A DNA stretch of 64,000 bases from Cercophora sp. LCS_1 (GCA_036250225.1 JAPZLL010000032.1:62001-126000); one strand, 5' to 3'; shown: positions 45,114 to 55,252, counted from the first letter of the stretch. Translations and numbers: made by a program. Notes: generated by a model not told the origin, from the letters alone.

Positions 45114-46254
45114 ATGTTGTTCATTCAGTTTACCTTTTTGGTTGCGGTTGTCTCGGCGCTTCCCTCCAGCACCAACCTCGCAGCCCGTCAGACGTGCACG
45201 TCTCCTCGTCTTCGAAAGGGATGGAGCCAAGCGACGATCGAAGAGAGATTGGCTTATCTCGAAGCCGCCGTCTGCATCACTAAAAAGCCCTCCCGTCTCG
45301 GAAAACACCCGAACGCAACACTCCACGACGATTTTGCCTACACACATGCTATGCTGGACTATGAGAGTAAGTTTCACTCTACCACAACGATACCCGAGGC
45401 GGCTGTGAGGAAGATTCGCGGAGCACCCACTTACACCCTATCGCCTAATTAGTTCATCAGTTTGCTGGCTTCCTACCATGGCATCGGTACTTTGTAATGG
45501 TGTACGAGAAAGCCCTCGAAGACTGCGGCTACAAAGGAACTGCCATGTACTGGGACTGGGTGGCTGATTCCGACGACCCGTCCAAGGCAGCGGTCTGGGA
45601 CCCTGTTACTGGGTTCGGCGGCAATGGCCAGGGAACAGGGAACCACGGCAACCATGCATCCCCCGTTCGGGACGGGCCCTTTAAAGACTATCGTCCGCTA
45701 TACTCGGGTACTAGCGTCGACCAACATTTGCTGTGCCGCGCATGGTCACGGAGAAATTCCGCTAACGAAGACGACCGTGATTTGTTTGGTCACCGGTACA
45801 CGCCCCAGATAGTGGCCGATGTCCTTGCGAATCCAAGTTACGACGACTTCCGAAGCGCGCTCGAGAGCGGACCTCACGCAGCCGTTCATTTTGGGGTTGC
45901 TATAGGTTCTGGGATAGGGAAGATCGGGGATCTTGTGCCAAGCAGCTCTCCAAACGGCAAGTTAAATTCTGGACGTTTTTGGCAGCGTTATTAACCCTGA
46001 AGCCAGACCCGATTTTCTTCCTCCACCACACCCAGGTGGACAGGCTGTGGTGGATTTGGCAGCAAGCGGATAAGTCCAGAACGTCTGCCTACGAAGGATT
46101 CCACCGCCTCCCTCCAAATGCCCCGGAAGGGGAACACGGACCGCCGGTAACGCTGAACGACGCTCTGTCTATGGGCGAGCTTGCTCCGAAAGGGATTGTG
46201 TCGGATTTTATGGATACACGCAACGCCAACTTGTGCTATGAATATCCATTTTAG
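45114..46254 (+). CDS. Secreted tyrosinase (type 3 copper oxidase)
   Basis: Three exons, 45114-45366, 45453-45956 and 46007-46254, give 334 aa. It begins with a signal peptide (MLFIQFTFLVAVVSALP). Intron 1 (86 bp) is GT-AG. Intron 2 (50 bp) uses a GC donor (G|GCAAGT) with TTATTAAC and CCAG, and only this splice restores PSSSPNDPIFFLHHTQVDRL. Copper site A is DDFAYTHAML, then IHQFAGFLPWHRYF. Site B is PHAAVHFGV, then FFLHHTQVDRLWWIW. The central YWDW and CGYKG segments fit the fungal tyrosinase-central-domain family. It should oxidise phenols to quinones outside the cell, in pigment or defence chemistry, but the substrate is unknown. It sits alone within the repeat island and appears intact. 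Confidence 0.9.
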
Positions 46255-46948
46255 ATACCGTAGCTACTCAGCAGAATAAGTCGCTCCTCAGTCCTCGCAG
46301 GCACTCCAAGAGACCGATCCTCATCTCTCCCGACTTCACCCCGGTGACCCATTTACAGCCAATCTCGAGCAGTAGGCCTGTGCTTTGTTCCCCATATAAC
46401 CCTGTCCTGAGTTCGGCCAGGATGCTAATGGTGCCGACGAGCTTCTGCGCATACACCGCTTGAAACGGGACACTAGATGAGCACCGCCTCGGTCGAGGTG
46501 TGGGCGCGCAGAGACCCAACAAGTGGACGCTAGTGCAGGAGGTATTTGGCCGGGCTTAGATCTGCGTAGACGTTTGGGCCTAGATGAAGTCCTTTCACTC
46601 TTGTTCCTTCGGCTTCCCTAATGCTGCTGTCGGACCAAGTCTGGCTGCCAAGTGGATGGTGTGCCTGTCCGGACGTCTTGTTGAAGAGAGCCGCAAAACC
46701 CGAGTACGTCCCTAGCTCTTTCTTTTCGTTTGCTTGTCGGGTGAACCTAGGCCGAGCGGTCGAAGCATGCGGCGTTGCTGCCGCCCTCGCGTTCAAGCTA
46801 GGACCCGCTGTCTCCCTTGTGGTACTTTATAGTCCGACGCTACCTGACTTGGGGAACCGTGCGGCAGGCGTATTCCAAGAGAGATAACATGGTGAGAACA
46901 GACAAGAACAGAAGACCAAGGAACCACCATCGAAGAGAAACTGGGGCG
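46255..46948. other. Intergenic; possible coding relic on the minus strand (46268-46480)
   Basis: A minus-strand frame ending at 46268 encodes a protein-like stretch (VYAQKLVGTISILAELRTGL, then LLEIGCKWVTGVKSGEMRIG). It has no ATG at its 5' end and no recognised family, and may be the C-terminal piece of a lost gene. Nothing else is supported. Confidence 0.3.
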
Positions 46949-47300
46949 TAGTCCCTTTGGCCCTTGCCCGTCAACTACTTGGCCGCAAATCTTTGAAACC
47001 GGTCAGGGGACCACCGTCTCTCTTTTCAATGGAGGATAGCCTGTGTTCTTGCTCGTGTTCTCGCTCGCGTCTTGGGGGTTATGTCGACACCAGATTTCCC
47101 TCTTCAACAACCCGGAACCAGTATTAAATCCTTCTCTTATTGGGCACTGGCGGCCCCCGATGCTCGCTCCTTTTTCTACCTGTGCTTCCTTCCTCTGGAT
47201 CTCGGAGCCGATGCTCGGTGTCTGTGTTCTCGGGATTGTTGTTCTCTTGGGCCCTTGCGAGGCACCGCGCTTCTTTCCTGAGGCTTCGGAGCCTGTACGT
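46949..47300 (+). repeat. Dispersed repeat R2, copy b
   Basis: Related to 41697-42010 in the same orientation, with the landmarks given for copy a. This copy may continue rightwards to about 47500, where no counterpart was found in copy a. Boundaries are approximate. Confidence 0.7.
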
Positions 47301-48280
47301 CTCGTTTCAAGGGCTTTCGGTTGCCGTGGTCTAACCTACGTATATCATGTCTCGGACCGTTGTGTGGGCCACTGGGGTGCTGCCAGCTCGCATCACCCTT
47401 TGGCGAGCTTCGGGGAGAGGGGACGGATCTGCCATTCGCCAAAAGAGTCACTGAGCGACCGAGAAGAATCAAGCCGGGGTACTTACTATCGCCGGGAAGC
47501 TTTGTAGGTCGGATCGAGCTAGTCTGCCCCAGCTTCGCTGGCTGGCTGCGAGGCTGCGTGAGGACGCAGTCCTCGGGGAAATAAACAGCACACAACGGAA
47601 CGTCGGAGGGCTACGCATCGGCTGTAAAGAAGTGGATCTAAGATCAAGGGCATCAGTCGAAATGCCTAACTAATATTTAAACGGCGTCGGGGTTTTCTCT
47701 TTACCCTTATTGGAATGTATAATACCCTGGGAGTGACATCGGTTGGATTCGGGGTGTCATTCTTATTTTGTCGCGGGCTTTCAAAAGGAACCTTGGATCT
47801 GTGCGTCGACAATAGTGGAAAATGCCCAAAGCCCTTTTCGAAGGGCACAAAAGCCCATTAAAAAGCAGCGCGAACGAAAGCAAGCTGAGGGTGTGCAGAG
47901 CACCTCGCTTTCTCTCGCGCTTTGTGCGGCCACCGTCAGCTCGTAAAAACCGCTGGCTCGGCACCTGCAGGCTCTGTTTGGAGCAAGTACTTTTCCCTTG
48001 TTCGCACAAGTCAGCACCTTCTTCAACGTCGCCCGCCTCATCGTATCGGCGTGAGCGAGCATTAAATCGGGCCCAGCCGCCCAACAGCACATCGACACGA
48101 ATGGTAAGTGGTCCCCCTGCTCAGCTTTTCACTGCTAACTCCCTTGGCTAACCACAGAATCGCGAGCACGAGGCCACTCGAGAGATTACCTATCTGCAAT
48201 AATAGCGACTCACTCGCCCTCTGAAAGCCTCTGGTTGTGCCTCGCCTCGCAGCACCGCAGTGCATAGCCAATGGTGTCAT
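47301..48280. other. Repeat-island DNA without a supported gene
   Basis: About 1 kb with only short unrecognised ORFs. AT-richer around 47650-47760. A splice-donor-like and acceptor-like pair occurs near 48100-48160 (GGTAAGT to CCACAG) but there is no flanking coding sequence I can name. Confidence 0.4.
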
Positions 48281-48284
48281 GTTT

Positions 48285-48650
48285 TGGTTGGAAGGGCAAG
48301 CAAAGGAGCCAATCTCTCGTGGACTCGAGGCAACCCTTCCACGTATCTTACAGGCGTCGAATGGCCTGTGTACAGCTTGCATACGTCCTCTGGCAGCTGC
48401 TGAATGCGCGTCGTCTCGCAGAACCGCAGTGCATCCCCAAGGATGTCATATTCTAGCCAGGAGAACAAGCAAAGGAGCCAATCTTGTAGGCTTGGAACAA
48501 CCCTTTTTTTAGCGGGCTTTGGACGACTTGTAAGGAATCTCAATTGGCAATTCAACGAGGTCATGTTCTGGCGAGAAGAAGAAGCAAAATAGTCGACCTC
48601 GTGGACTCGGAACGACCCTTCAACGTATCTCACAGACGGGCGGCCTTTGG
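48285..48650 (+). repeat. R5 repeat array, plus-strand copies
   Basis: Two to three diverged tandem units of about 145-170 bp. Each contains CGCAG(C/A)ACCGCAGTGCAT, TGTCAT(G/A)TT, AAGCAAAGGAGCCAATCT and a segment encoding LVDS(R/E)(Q/R)PF(H/N)VS. The third unit is shortened and starts about 48555. The same peptide-like segment occurs on the opposite strand at 50330-50620. Stops interrupt every frame through the array. Confidence 0.6.
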
Positions 48651-48890
48651 GCAGCTCCTCGCCATTCCCATCCTCCCTATCTCTCCCTTGACCCCGCCAC
48701 CGACCTTGTTGCCTGTGGTGTTCTTCTTGGGGGCTGTTGCTGGACCTCCCGCGATTCCCTGGTGCGCCCTTCTTCTCTCCCTGCCGGTGGTGGTTCTTCT
48801 CCCGCTTCTTCGCCTTGTGTTCTTCAACGGTAAGGGCCGGGCAAGGGGACACGCTGGCGGTGGCGGGCATTGCTTGACCATACTGTTCAT

Positions 48891-49600
48891 TTAGGCCTCG
48901 ATCTGTGAATACACACTGCCAGTCATGAATATCACAAGTGGATGAAGACTTACCTTGATGCCGCCGGTGAAACCACCGGGGCCACCGGGGGACCTCGGGG
49001 AGGACCCGATGGGCCGCCAGATGGGTTATCGGCAGGCTTCGCCTTGATCGCAAGTGTGGGCCGTCTCTGCTGTTTGCTTCGGGTTTATCTTCGGTGGTAG
49101 ACAAATTGAACCTCGACGGGCCGGGGGTTCTCGTCTGGCTTGGTCGGAGCGGTCGGCCCGGCCGGAGTCATAGTGTGCGTTGGTGTGGTGGCGAGGCGGA
49201 ACTTAGGCTTCGTCGAAGCCTGCGCAAGGGGGGTTTTGAAATCTTGTCACTATGTTGGCAAGGGTTCGGCTGACTTTGCGCGGCCTCAGATACAGGCACG
49301 TGAGAATAAACACCGGAGGGCTTGGGTGGGTAAAATCTATGACGATGTTAGCGGAGGATTTCCTGCTTGTTGGCTTCCTTACAGTGCCGTCGAAATGCGC
49401 GCCGCAACGGGGGGCAAGGATGTTTGCAATAGTCAAAAGGTGGAAAACAGGACGATGCTGGGGAATATTTAAGGATAGCTTCCATCTATACCGCATGTGA
49501 TGGATTGCTGGTGCGGGCAATGTTGGGGAAGCGGCTGAAGAAACGAGAAGGAGAAAGAGGTTTGCCCGAGGGGAATCTGCCCTCCCCCACCGCGTGCCAC
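48891..49600 (-). repeat. R3 element, copy b
   Basis: Read on the minus strand it starts near 49600 with the block (C)TTCAGCCGCTTCCCCAAC shared with copies a and d. It keeps the CGAACCCTTGCCAACA landmark and the segment PTKPDENPRPV (PTKPEDDFRPV in copy a). It ends with a Gly-rich stretch (GGPGGFTGGIK), an intron at 48903-48953 (51 bp, GTAAGT to CACAG) and Ile-Glu-Ala-stop at 48891. It is about 400 bp shorter than copy a through internal deletions, and at least one frameshift lies in the Gly-rich part. Confidence 0.6.
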
Positions 49601-49749
49601 GAGACTTGAGCGGTCCAAACCCACGGCGTTAGCTCAGCCTCCATCGACGCCTCAATAGCACGCGACCTATGTTGGCGTGTCACTGACGTTACCAAGGCAG
49701 GATCACCGATTGGTGCTCGGCACACTCCCATTCTCTGCCTTCCAAGTCC

Positions 49750-49947
49750 ATGGACGTCAACACGAATCGGAAGCCTCCCGACAGCTACGCCGAGGACCGC
49801 TTTCCTACAGCCTTGTCCCAAATGGCAACCGCATTTCATCTCTTCCCGAAACTCCCGCGCGAGCTCAGAGACAACATTTGGGCGCTAGGGGCTCGCCCAG
49901 CTGTTCCTGGATCCCCATATCCCGAGCGTACGCGCCAAGGAATCTAG
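49750..49947 (+). pseudogene. Truncated 2EXR-domain gene
   Basis: An ATG-started frame of 65 codons carries the start of a 2EXR domain: TAFHLFPKLPRELRDNIW, the diagnostic F-x-x-F-P-x-L-P-x-E-L-R-x-x-I-W pattern of these fungal proteins, followed by ALGARP. The frame then ends in RQGI-stop. Complete family members continue for 200 or more residues, so this is an N-terminal fragment. It lies directly next to the 5' end of repeat R3b. The start looks sound; the remainder has been lost. Confidence 0.6.
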
Positions 49948-50042
49948 TCTTGATCATCGCTTAATCGCAATCAATGGAGTGACAACTTGTCTAAGTGAAC
50001 CTTTGTCTTCGTCTTTCTCTGGTATTTGCTCTGTCTATCAAA

Positions 50043-50640
50043 CTACACTGTTCCGTCGTTTGGAATCCTGGTCGATGTTCTGTAAGCGCCCCTGGACCTT
50101 AGTATGGCGGAAGGCGCAGTCTCGAACCCCCGTCTGGATATCGTGACGAGCTTCCTCCCCGCACACTCCATCTTCGTTTCCGGCACATTACTCCACGAGA
50201 GATCCCTAATGGTCACAAAGCCCGACGTTTCCTCCGCCTTTAGGCTCCCCGAGCGCTCCTTGTGTATCCCGTCGACTTCGAGCTTCCATTTACCTGGAAG
50301 CTGCTCAACTCTTCGGGGCTCCATTGGGCTCGTTGTCATGTGGGGCGGAGAGACTCGGTCCTTGTTGCCAGCTAAGACTCTTTGCAAACTATCTAGCTAC
50401 TATTTGTGGGATACGTCGAAAGGTCGTTTCGAGTCCACGAGATCGGCAGGCTCCATTAGGTTTGTCGTCGCGTGGAGCGCAGCAACTCCCTTATTGTCAG
50501 TCGAGACCCTTTGCAAGCTGTACAAAGGCCGCTGTCTGTGGGACACCTGGAAGGGTTGTTCCGGGTCTACGAGGTCGACTCCTCTGCTTGCTCTTCTGGC
50601 CAAACCTCGTCCAGCTTTCGCGGTTGAAGAGCGAAAGGCT
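50043..50640 (-). pseudogene. R5 repeat copies plus adjoining coding relic, minus strand
   Basis: On the minus strand two units of about 43 codons are in tandem: DLVDPEQPFQVSHRQRPLYS, LQRVSTDNKGVAALHATTNL, MEPADLVDSKRPFDVSHK. Two stops follow, then a second half (NKDRVSPPHMTTSPMEP). After these comes unrelated protein-like sequence (SLKAEETSGFVTIRDLSWSN, VPETKMECAGRKLVTISRRG) ending at 50043. Regular spacing and shared peptides suggest a repeat protein gene that has gained stops. I do not recognise the family. The units are inverted relative to those at 48285-48650. Confidence 0.45.
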
Positions 50641-51599
50641 AAAAGCAGGGCTAGGAGCCGCCGCTGCTAAAAAGAGAAGAAGGCGGTCCTGCGGCGAGGC
50701 CAGCGATGAGGTCGAGGAGTAGGAGGGAGAGGAGGAGGAGGGTGGCGCGGGTGCCGTTTCGGCCGTGGCGCGCGAAGTAACGCCCGGACTGAGGACGAAG
50801 CCGGTGGCACGGGGGGAGTTTCCCGATATCTATGGGCTTGTTAGAAATATAACTTAAATAATAATGGCACGGCGAAAGCTTACGTTGCGGGAGAAGGAGG
50901 CGGCGGCAGCTGCCGCAGCGCGGAGCAACGCCGGGACCGACGATAAAGCTGTCGGGGAACATGGATTCGACCGGGGGAGCACTAGAAGGCTTGTTGGGTG
51001 TCACTATATAATACGTTAGTACTACGCCAAGTGGTTCTGGACTTGTGGGTGCCTACTTTTGGAGTCTCTGACGTGTTATTAGCTAAACTCGGCAAGGCCC
51101 AATGGGCTGTGAGCTTTTCACCAACAAGGCCAAGGGCCCGTTGCAGCAAGTCGAGAGGCCGCTCGACACCCCTTGGCACCACCATGCAACAATATCCAAC
51201 CCCCCTCGCGTGTGCTTGATTTGATGCCCGATATCACGATGTATCAGGCAGGCCTGGGCGTGATTGAGCTGGCATCTTCGGGCCATATCCCAACCTACGG
51301 GAAATCCGACGGACAAGTAAGAAAAGATACTTTTCTGTTGAACATTTCAGTGATATGTTGCTTCCAAAAAGGATGGCGGCGACCTACGCCGCGTGCCAAA
51401 GCCGGGGTAAGCGTTGAAAAGAAGTCTAGCACGCTGTTAGCTTTTGTCTGCTATTCGTATGGATGCAAACACGAAACATACGAGAGACTATGGGGCCGGG
51501 GTCTAGAGTATGATGTGATGGCTTTACAATGATGTCAGTAACGATCGTCTTCACCAAGGGCTCTGGGGAGAACATGCGATGAAGGGATGTTCCTATCAT
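50641..51599. other. Repeat-island DNA, short fragments only
   Basis: A minus-strand frame at 50651-51004 begins at an ATG with MTPNKPSSAPPVE. A similar peptide, APNKPSRAPPAG, occurs in the minus-strand frame at about 51790-51830, so this stretch contains another diverged duplicate. No gene can be supported. An AT-rich spot lies at 50840-50865. Confidence 0.4.
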
Positions 51600-52010
51600 G
51601 GCATAGTTAGCGACCGGTGTGTCAGGCTCACCAGAGAGATTCAGATACGTACGAAACCGGGCGAAGCCCGGCGTAGAGGAATGTAAGAAACTCTGTCGCA
51701 GTGTCAGCAATTCGCTGATTCCACACGCAGCCCAGAGCATACGAATGAGGAGAGGTCTGCAGCGCGGTGGCGAGGAGGGCATTGTTGGCGCCGGCCGGGG
51801 GAGCCCTGGAAGGCTTGTTGGGTGCCAAGGCTTCGAAGTCCATCCTCCCCTTCTTGAGGTGTCGGCCCTTTTTCGATGTTCGCGGGACGCCGAGTCTCTC
51901 TTCCAGGCTGTCAGGGGTTCGGCGGGGGCGGCTTTCTTCACCAGCGCGGGTGCCCGTTGTTCTGCTCCCAGGTGCCCAATAAGTTAGCATCAACGATCTT
52001 ACTCGTCAGG
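51600..52010 (-). repeat. R3 element, partial copy c
   Basis: Read on the minus strand, the segment GCTGACACTGCGACAG followed by GAGTTTCTTACATTCCTC and GCCGGGCTTCGCCCGGTTTC, then a GTACGT donor and later GCTAAC and ATAG, matches the acceptor, exon and donor of copy a near 42915-42880. The Gly-rich 3' end was not found here. Boundaries are approximate. Confidence 0.4.
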
Positions 52011-52702
52011 GCCTTTGAAAGGAGGGGGGATGGGAGAGCTAGGCTCACGTAGATTGCATCGAATGTGGCTGGTTGGAGGGAGGCCTCTCGTGCGCCTGGG
52101 GGCGAGGGACGCGCCAAACGCTGTGCGTGGCACCCAGTCGTCAGTGGCCGACTTTCTTTCTGTAATTCCCCAAACTAGTCAGCGCTTTGAAGAGTGTGGG
52201 CGTCCCCTGACTTTACTTGGCGAGACTAGCATGGTGCGAGGAGCGCTGAGCTGGTTTTCGACATTCGCATGACTGCATTCTCCTTGGGAACCCCGATGAG
52301 ATACTGAGGAAACGGCGTCGATGTAGAGGGTGAGGCCCCTGTAACTAGTCCCCCCATGTCTTGCTGTGGCTGCTCCCGATGCTGTGGACGACTTTCGTCA
52401 TTGTGAGCAGGCGTCAAGAGAAACCACTAGGTCCATTCTGTCGATGCCTCGCGGCTCGTTGGGGGCCGTCCACTACATTTCCATTCTTGCATATGCTTCA
52501 CAAATCAATCTCAATTTGCATTCCCCGGGCATCGAGGCGGCAGAGAGCACACGGAAGAGATAAGGCATCCGCTTAACCCCTAAACTCAACGCGTTGGTAA
52601 CATGACATTTCATAATAACGGTTGTACAATTTGTGAATGACTCCACTAAAAAAAAAGTTGAAGTTTCTGCAAATGAGAAATTGTCGAAAGCCTTACCTGC
52701 TG
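52011..52702. other. Repeat-island DNA without a supported gene
   Basis: Short ORFs only. A potential donor/acceptor pattern on either strand could not be tied to a known protein. No tandem repeats. Confidence 0.4.
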
Positions 52703-52827
52703 GGGCGGACCGTGGGCCAAGGCCTGGGCAGCTCGGTGGGCCTTGAAAGCACGCCTGAGATAGGTATTGGGAGTGCCATCAAAACCCACATTGAATCCGC
52801 AGCCAAAGAGAAATCACAATGTGTTCC
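52703..52827. repeat. Direct repeat flanking the XRCC4-like relic, left copy
   Basis: About 125 bp, similar (by eye about 80 percent) to 53055-53177 in the same orientation. Both contain GGACCG(T/C)GGGCCAA(G/A)GCCTGGGCAGC and AAACCCACA(T/C)TGAATCC, and both end GTGTTCC. On the minus strand both can encode LRRA(F/C)KAHRAAQALA(H/R)GPP. The repeats bracket the coiled-coil relic. Confidence 0.75.
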
Positions 52828-52839
52828 TGGGGTGAGCTC

Positions 52840-53034
52840 GGCGAGCCAACAGGTCCGGCAGCCTGGATGGCGGCAAGCTTGGATGGATCAACCTGAGCTG
52901 TGGCGAGTACCTTTTGCTGCTCACGAATCTTGACCCTTTTCTCATTGAGCAGAAGGTGGAACTTCTCGAGCATCTCAGTCTCACTATCCTTCTTGGCTTG
53001 GGTGAGCTCGTCGAGGAGATTCTTAAGCTCCGTC
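52840..53034 (-). pseudogene. XRCC4-like coiled-coil gene fragment
   Basis: About 65 codons encode an uninterrupted amphipathic helix: ELKNLLDELTQAKKDSETEM, LEKFHLLLNEKRVKIREQQK, VLATAQVDPSKLAAIQ. The segment (L/F)xLLLNEKKxKIRxQQ is characteristic of fungal XRCC4/Lif1 stalks, the DNA ligase IV cofactor of non-homologous end joining. There is no ATG, no globular head domain and no C-terminal ligase-binding part, so it cannot be a working gene. It lies between two direct repeats of about 125 bp, which suggests a captured or duplicated fragment. Family assignment is by recognition and should be confirmed. Confidence 0.5.
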
Positions 53035-53054
53035 ACCCGTGCGCCTTATCTGAG

Positions 53055-53177
53055 GGGGTGGACCGCGGGCCAAAGCCTGGGCAGCCCGGTGCGCCTTGCA
53101 AGCGCGCCTGAGGGATTGGAAGTGCGATCGAAACCCACACTGAATCCATAGCCAAATGAAGATCACAAGTGTGTTCC
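53055..53177. repeat. Direct repeat flanking the XRCC4-like relic, right copy
   Basis: Partner of 52703-52827. It ends about 30 bp before the tRNA-Lys gene. Confidence 0.75.
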
Positions 53178-53209
53178 ACATCTGACTCAAAAATGATGCA
53201 AAAAGAAAT

Positions 53210-53299
53210 CGCCCAATGTGAGACTCGAACTCACAGCCTTCAGATAATCTTTGTAATTATTTAAAAGTCTGACGCACTAGCCGATTGTGCTAATTGGGC
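53210..53299 (-). tRNA. tRNA-Lys (anticodon TTT) with intron
   Basis: On the minus strand the acceptor stem is GCCCAAT with ATTGGGC and discriminator G. The D stem is GCAC/GTGC, the anticodon stem TCAGA/TCTGA, and the loop CTTTTAA gives anticodon TTT. A 16-base insert with AT-rich sequence follows the base 3' of the anticodon, the canonical tRNA intron position (37/38). The T arm is GTGAG-TTCGAGT-CTCAC. All stems pair perfectly, so the gene appears functional. CCA is not encoded, as usual in fungi. It reads AAA codons (and AAG by wobble). Confidence 0.95.
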
Positions 53300-53300
53300 G

Positions 53301-54604
53301 GTGAACTGATGCTTAGTTGATTCGGAAATGGAAAATATAAAGGGAGGCCATCCTGCCCAATGCTGAAATGCCTGGGACGATCCGCAATAAGCTCATCGAA
53401 GTTTGCGCAGCCAGCCTTGGGTAATGTCACCACTTCATATTAATTAGTGCAGTCCTTATCTATTGCATCACGCTTGTTTAGAAAATGTGCACAGCGTGTA
53501 GAAAGGAATGCAGCTAGATTAAAGCAAAAAGAGTTGGAGGGCGGGTTTTATACGAAGTCTTGACGTTTGCGTGCAAGAAAATGGGCGGTGCAGGAAAACA
53601 TTGGAGATGCAACTTTTAATTCCCAAACCACCAAAAGGGAAGAGGCTGCAAACGGATAGGGCATCACCCCCTGGATTAGAAATTCAATTGTCCCAGGAGG
53701 GAAATGTTGCGATACCATTAAGGTGAATGCAGCCAAGCTGGACGGCCCCTTTTCCGAAGCAAGTGCCAATCTAAGGGGAACGTACAGAAAACACCGCAGG
53801 ACTTGCTTTCGGGCAAGATATGTTTAACTTTGTCGAAGCTACTGTGGGCAGCATCATGTTCCCTGAGAGGGGTTTGCCATATTTCTCTTCGGCATGAACA
53901 AAGTTCCTGACTTGTCCCCTGCGAAACTGTCCTGTGGGCGCTGGAGCTCGCCCATGCGTTCGCAAATTACGGGCGGACATTAATATACATGGAAAACCAG
54001 GTTTTCCGTGTCTAAGATGATTCGGGGACCGGAGCTGGAGCAAGTGCACGAGCAACCATGGATGCTGTGACAGAGCGAGAGCAACAACCCCGGCCTGTGA
54101 CTGGAAAGGAGGCCATGAACGACAGGCCCGCCCATGCAACCGGCAAATTGTAGCATTGAGCTTGACGAACCAACCGGATAGAATGGCTAGGTATCTATGT
54201 GGCCCATCACTGGTCAGGGTGATCGCAGTCGTGTCCCGCCTGGCGTCAGTGGCAAGCGAGGTCATGCGCTGGTCACGGGACATCAAGGTGTTGACAGTGC
54301 CAAATAATCCACGATTCCACACAGAGGCTGCGGTGTGCGCAGTGAGGCACAGCCTGCATCACACCTGTGTCGGCGGTCCATTGCATGAGGCGTACTACCT
54401 AGCATCCTCTCTTCAATCGCCCCTGCCCCTGCCCCGGCCACATCACATGCCGACCAACGCGCGCGTTAGGTGCGGAAAGGAAGAACGAACGCCATGACAG
54501 CATCGCCGACGCGCACTTCAGCCCACTCTAACTTGGTGTGCTACGCCCAGCCCTCCCTAGGGGTGGTCTATCTTAACCCATCCAGCTCTTTGCGGCCGGT
54601 GAAG
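53301..54604. other. Intergenic, no supported gene
   Basis: 1.3 kb between the tRNA and the next plus-strand gene. The first 300 bases are AT-richer. Minus-strand frames at 53548-53769 and 53771-54322 start at non-ATG codons or lack recognisable content. The frame of the following gene is open back to 54470, with an ATG at 54494. Confidence 0.45.
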
Positions 54605-55252
54605 ATGTGCATATATGCTCGGCGCCCTCCGTCGCGCCACTCACCAAAACACCACCATATGCCCAACGCACCCCCGGGAGCGAACATCCAGCTCCCACTC
54701 ACAGAGTGGCACCACAACGGCGCCGCTCCCAAGTCCAACGGGGCTTGGATTGGTAAACTTGCCAAGCACGATGACGGGTCGATCTCGAGTTATGCGAAGG
54801 CCAAGCTCCAGGTGAATCTCGACAAGGGCAAACCGGTGCTCGAGGAGAAAGTGTTCGCGATCAACACGCGGGCCAGGCGCGGTCGTGCCAGGAACTGGGA
54901 GGACGATGGACCATACCGTTCTGCGGACCCAGGCAAGGGTAACCTGAAGGAGGTTCTCGTCAAGTGCAAGAAGTGCGGCACCACCCGCATCGACCATGAG
55001 CCGGCATACTACAAGCTCACCGGCGCTTACTTGGTGCGCAGGTTGAGTTGCAGCGTGTGTAAGCCGACAGCGTCCGAAGTAAAGATCGGAAGGAAAACGG
55101 GCTCAGCTCCTATGGAGCCAGTTGACTTGGAGACCCGGTTCGTTCACTCGAGCGCCCTCGAAAAGCTTGAGCGAACCGCTAAGAAAAAGGTGGCCCGCGA
55201 GGCAGAGACCACCGAGAAGAAGGCGGCATTCTTGGCAAAGCTCAAGAAGTGA
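54605..55252 (+). CDS. Uncharacterised protein with two CxxC pairs (zinc-knuckle-like)
   Basis: 215 aa from an ATG at 54605 (MCIYARRPPSRHSPKHHHMP). An upstream in-frame ATG at 54494 would add 37 residues, and I prefer the later one because an MCIY start is common in small fungal proteins with zinc-binding Cys. The core holds two Cys pairs about 34 residues apart (VKCKKCGTTR and LSCSVCKPT), consistent with a single zinc site. The C-terminus is a charged coiled coil (LEKLERTAKKKVAREAETTE). Codon use is typical of the genome and the frame is intact. No family or function recognised. It is one of the few intact genes in the island. Confidence 0.6.
   Translation: MCIYARRPPSRHSPKHHHMPNAPPGANIQLPLTEWHHNGAAPKSNGAWIGKLAKHDDGSISSYAKAKLQVNLDKGKPVLEEKVFAINTRARRGRARNWEDDGPYRSADPGKGNLKEVLVKCKKCGTTRIDHEPAYYKLTGAYLVRRLSCSVCKPTASEVKIGRKTGSAPMEPVDLETRFVHSSALEKLERTAKKKVAREAETTEKKAAFLAKLKK

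Noticed and set aside
48277..49104. Minus-strand ORF of 275 codons
   Set aside because: It runs through the R5 array and into the R3b end in a frame different from the GGIK-IEA frame. A composite chance frame.
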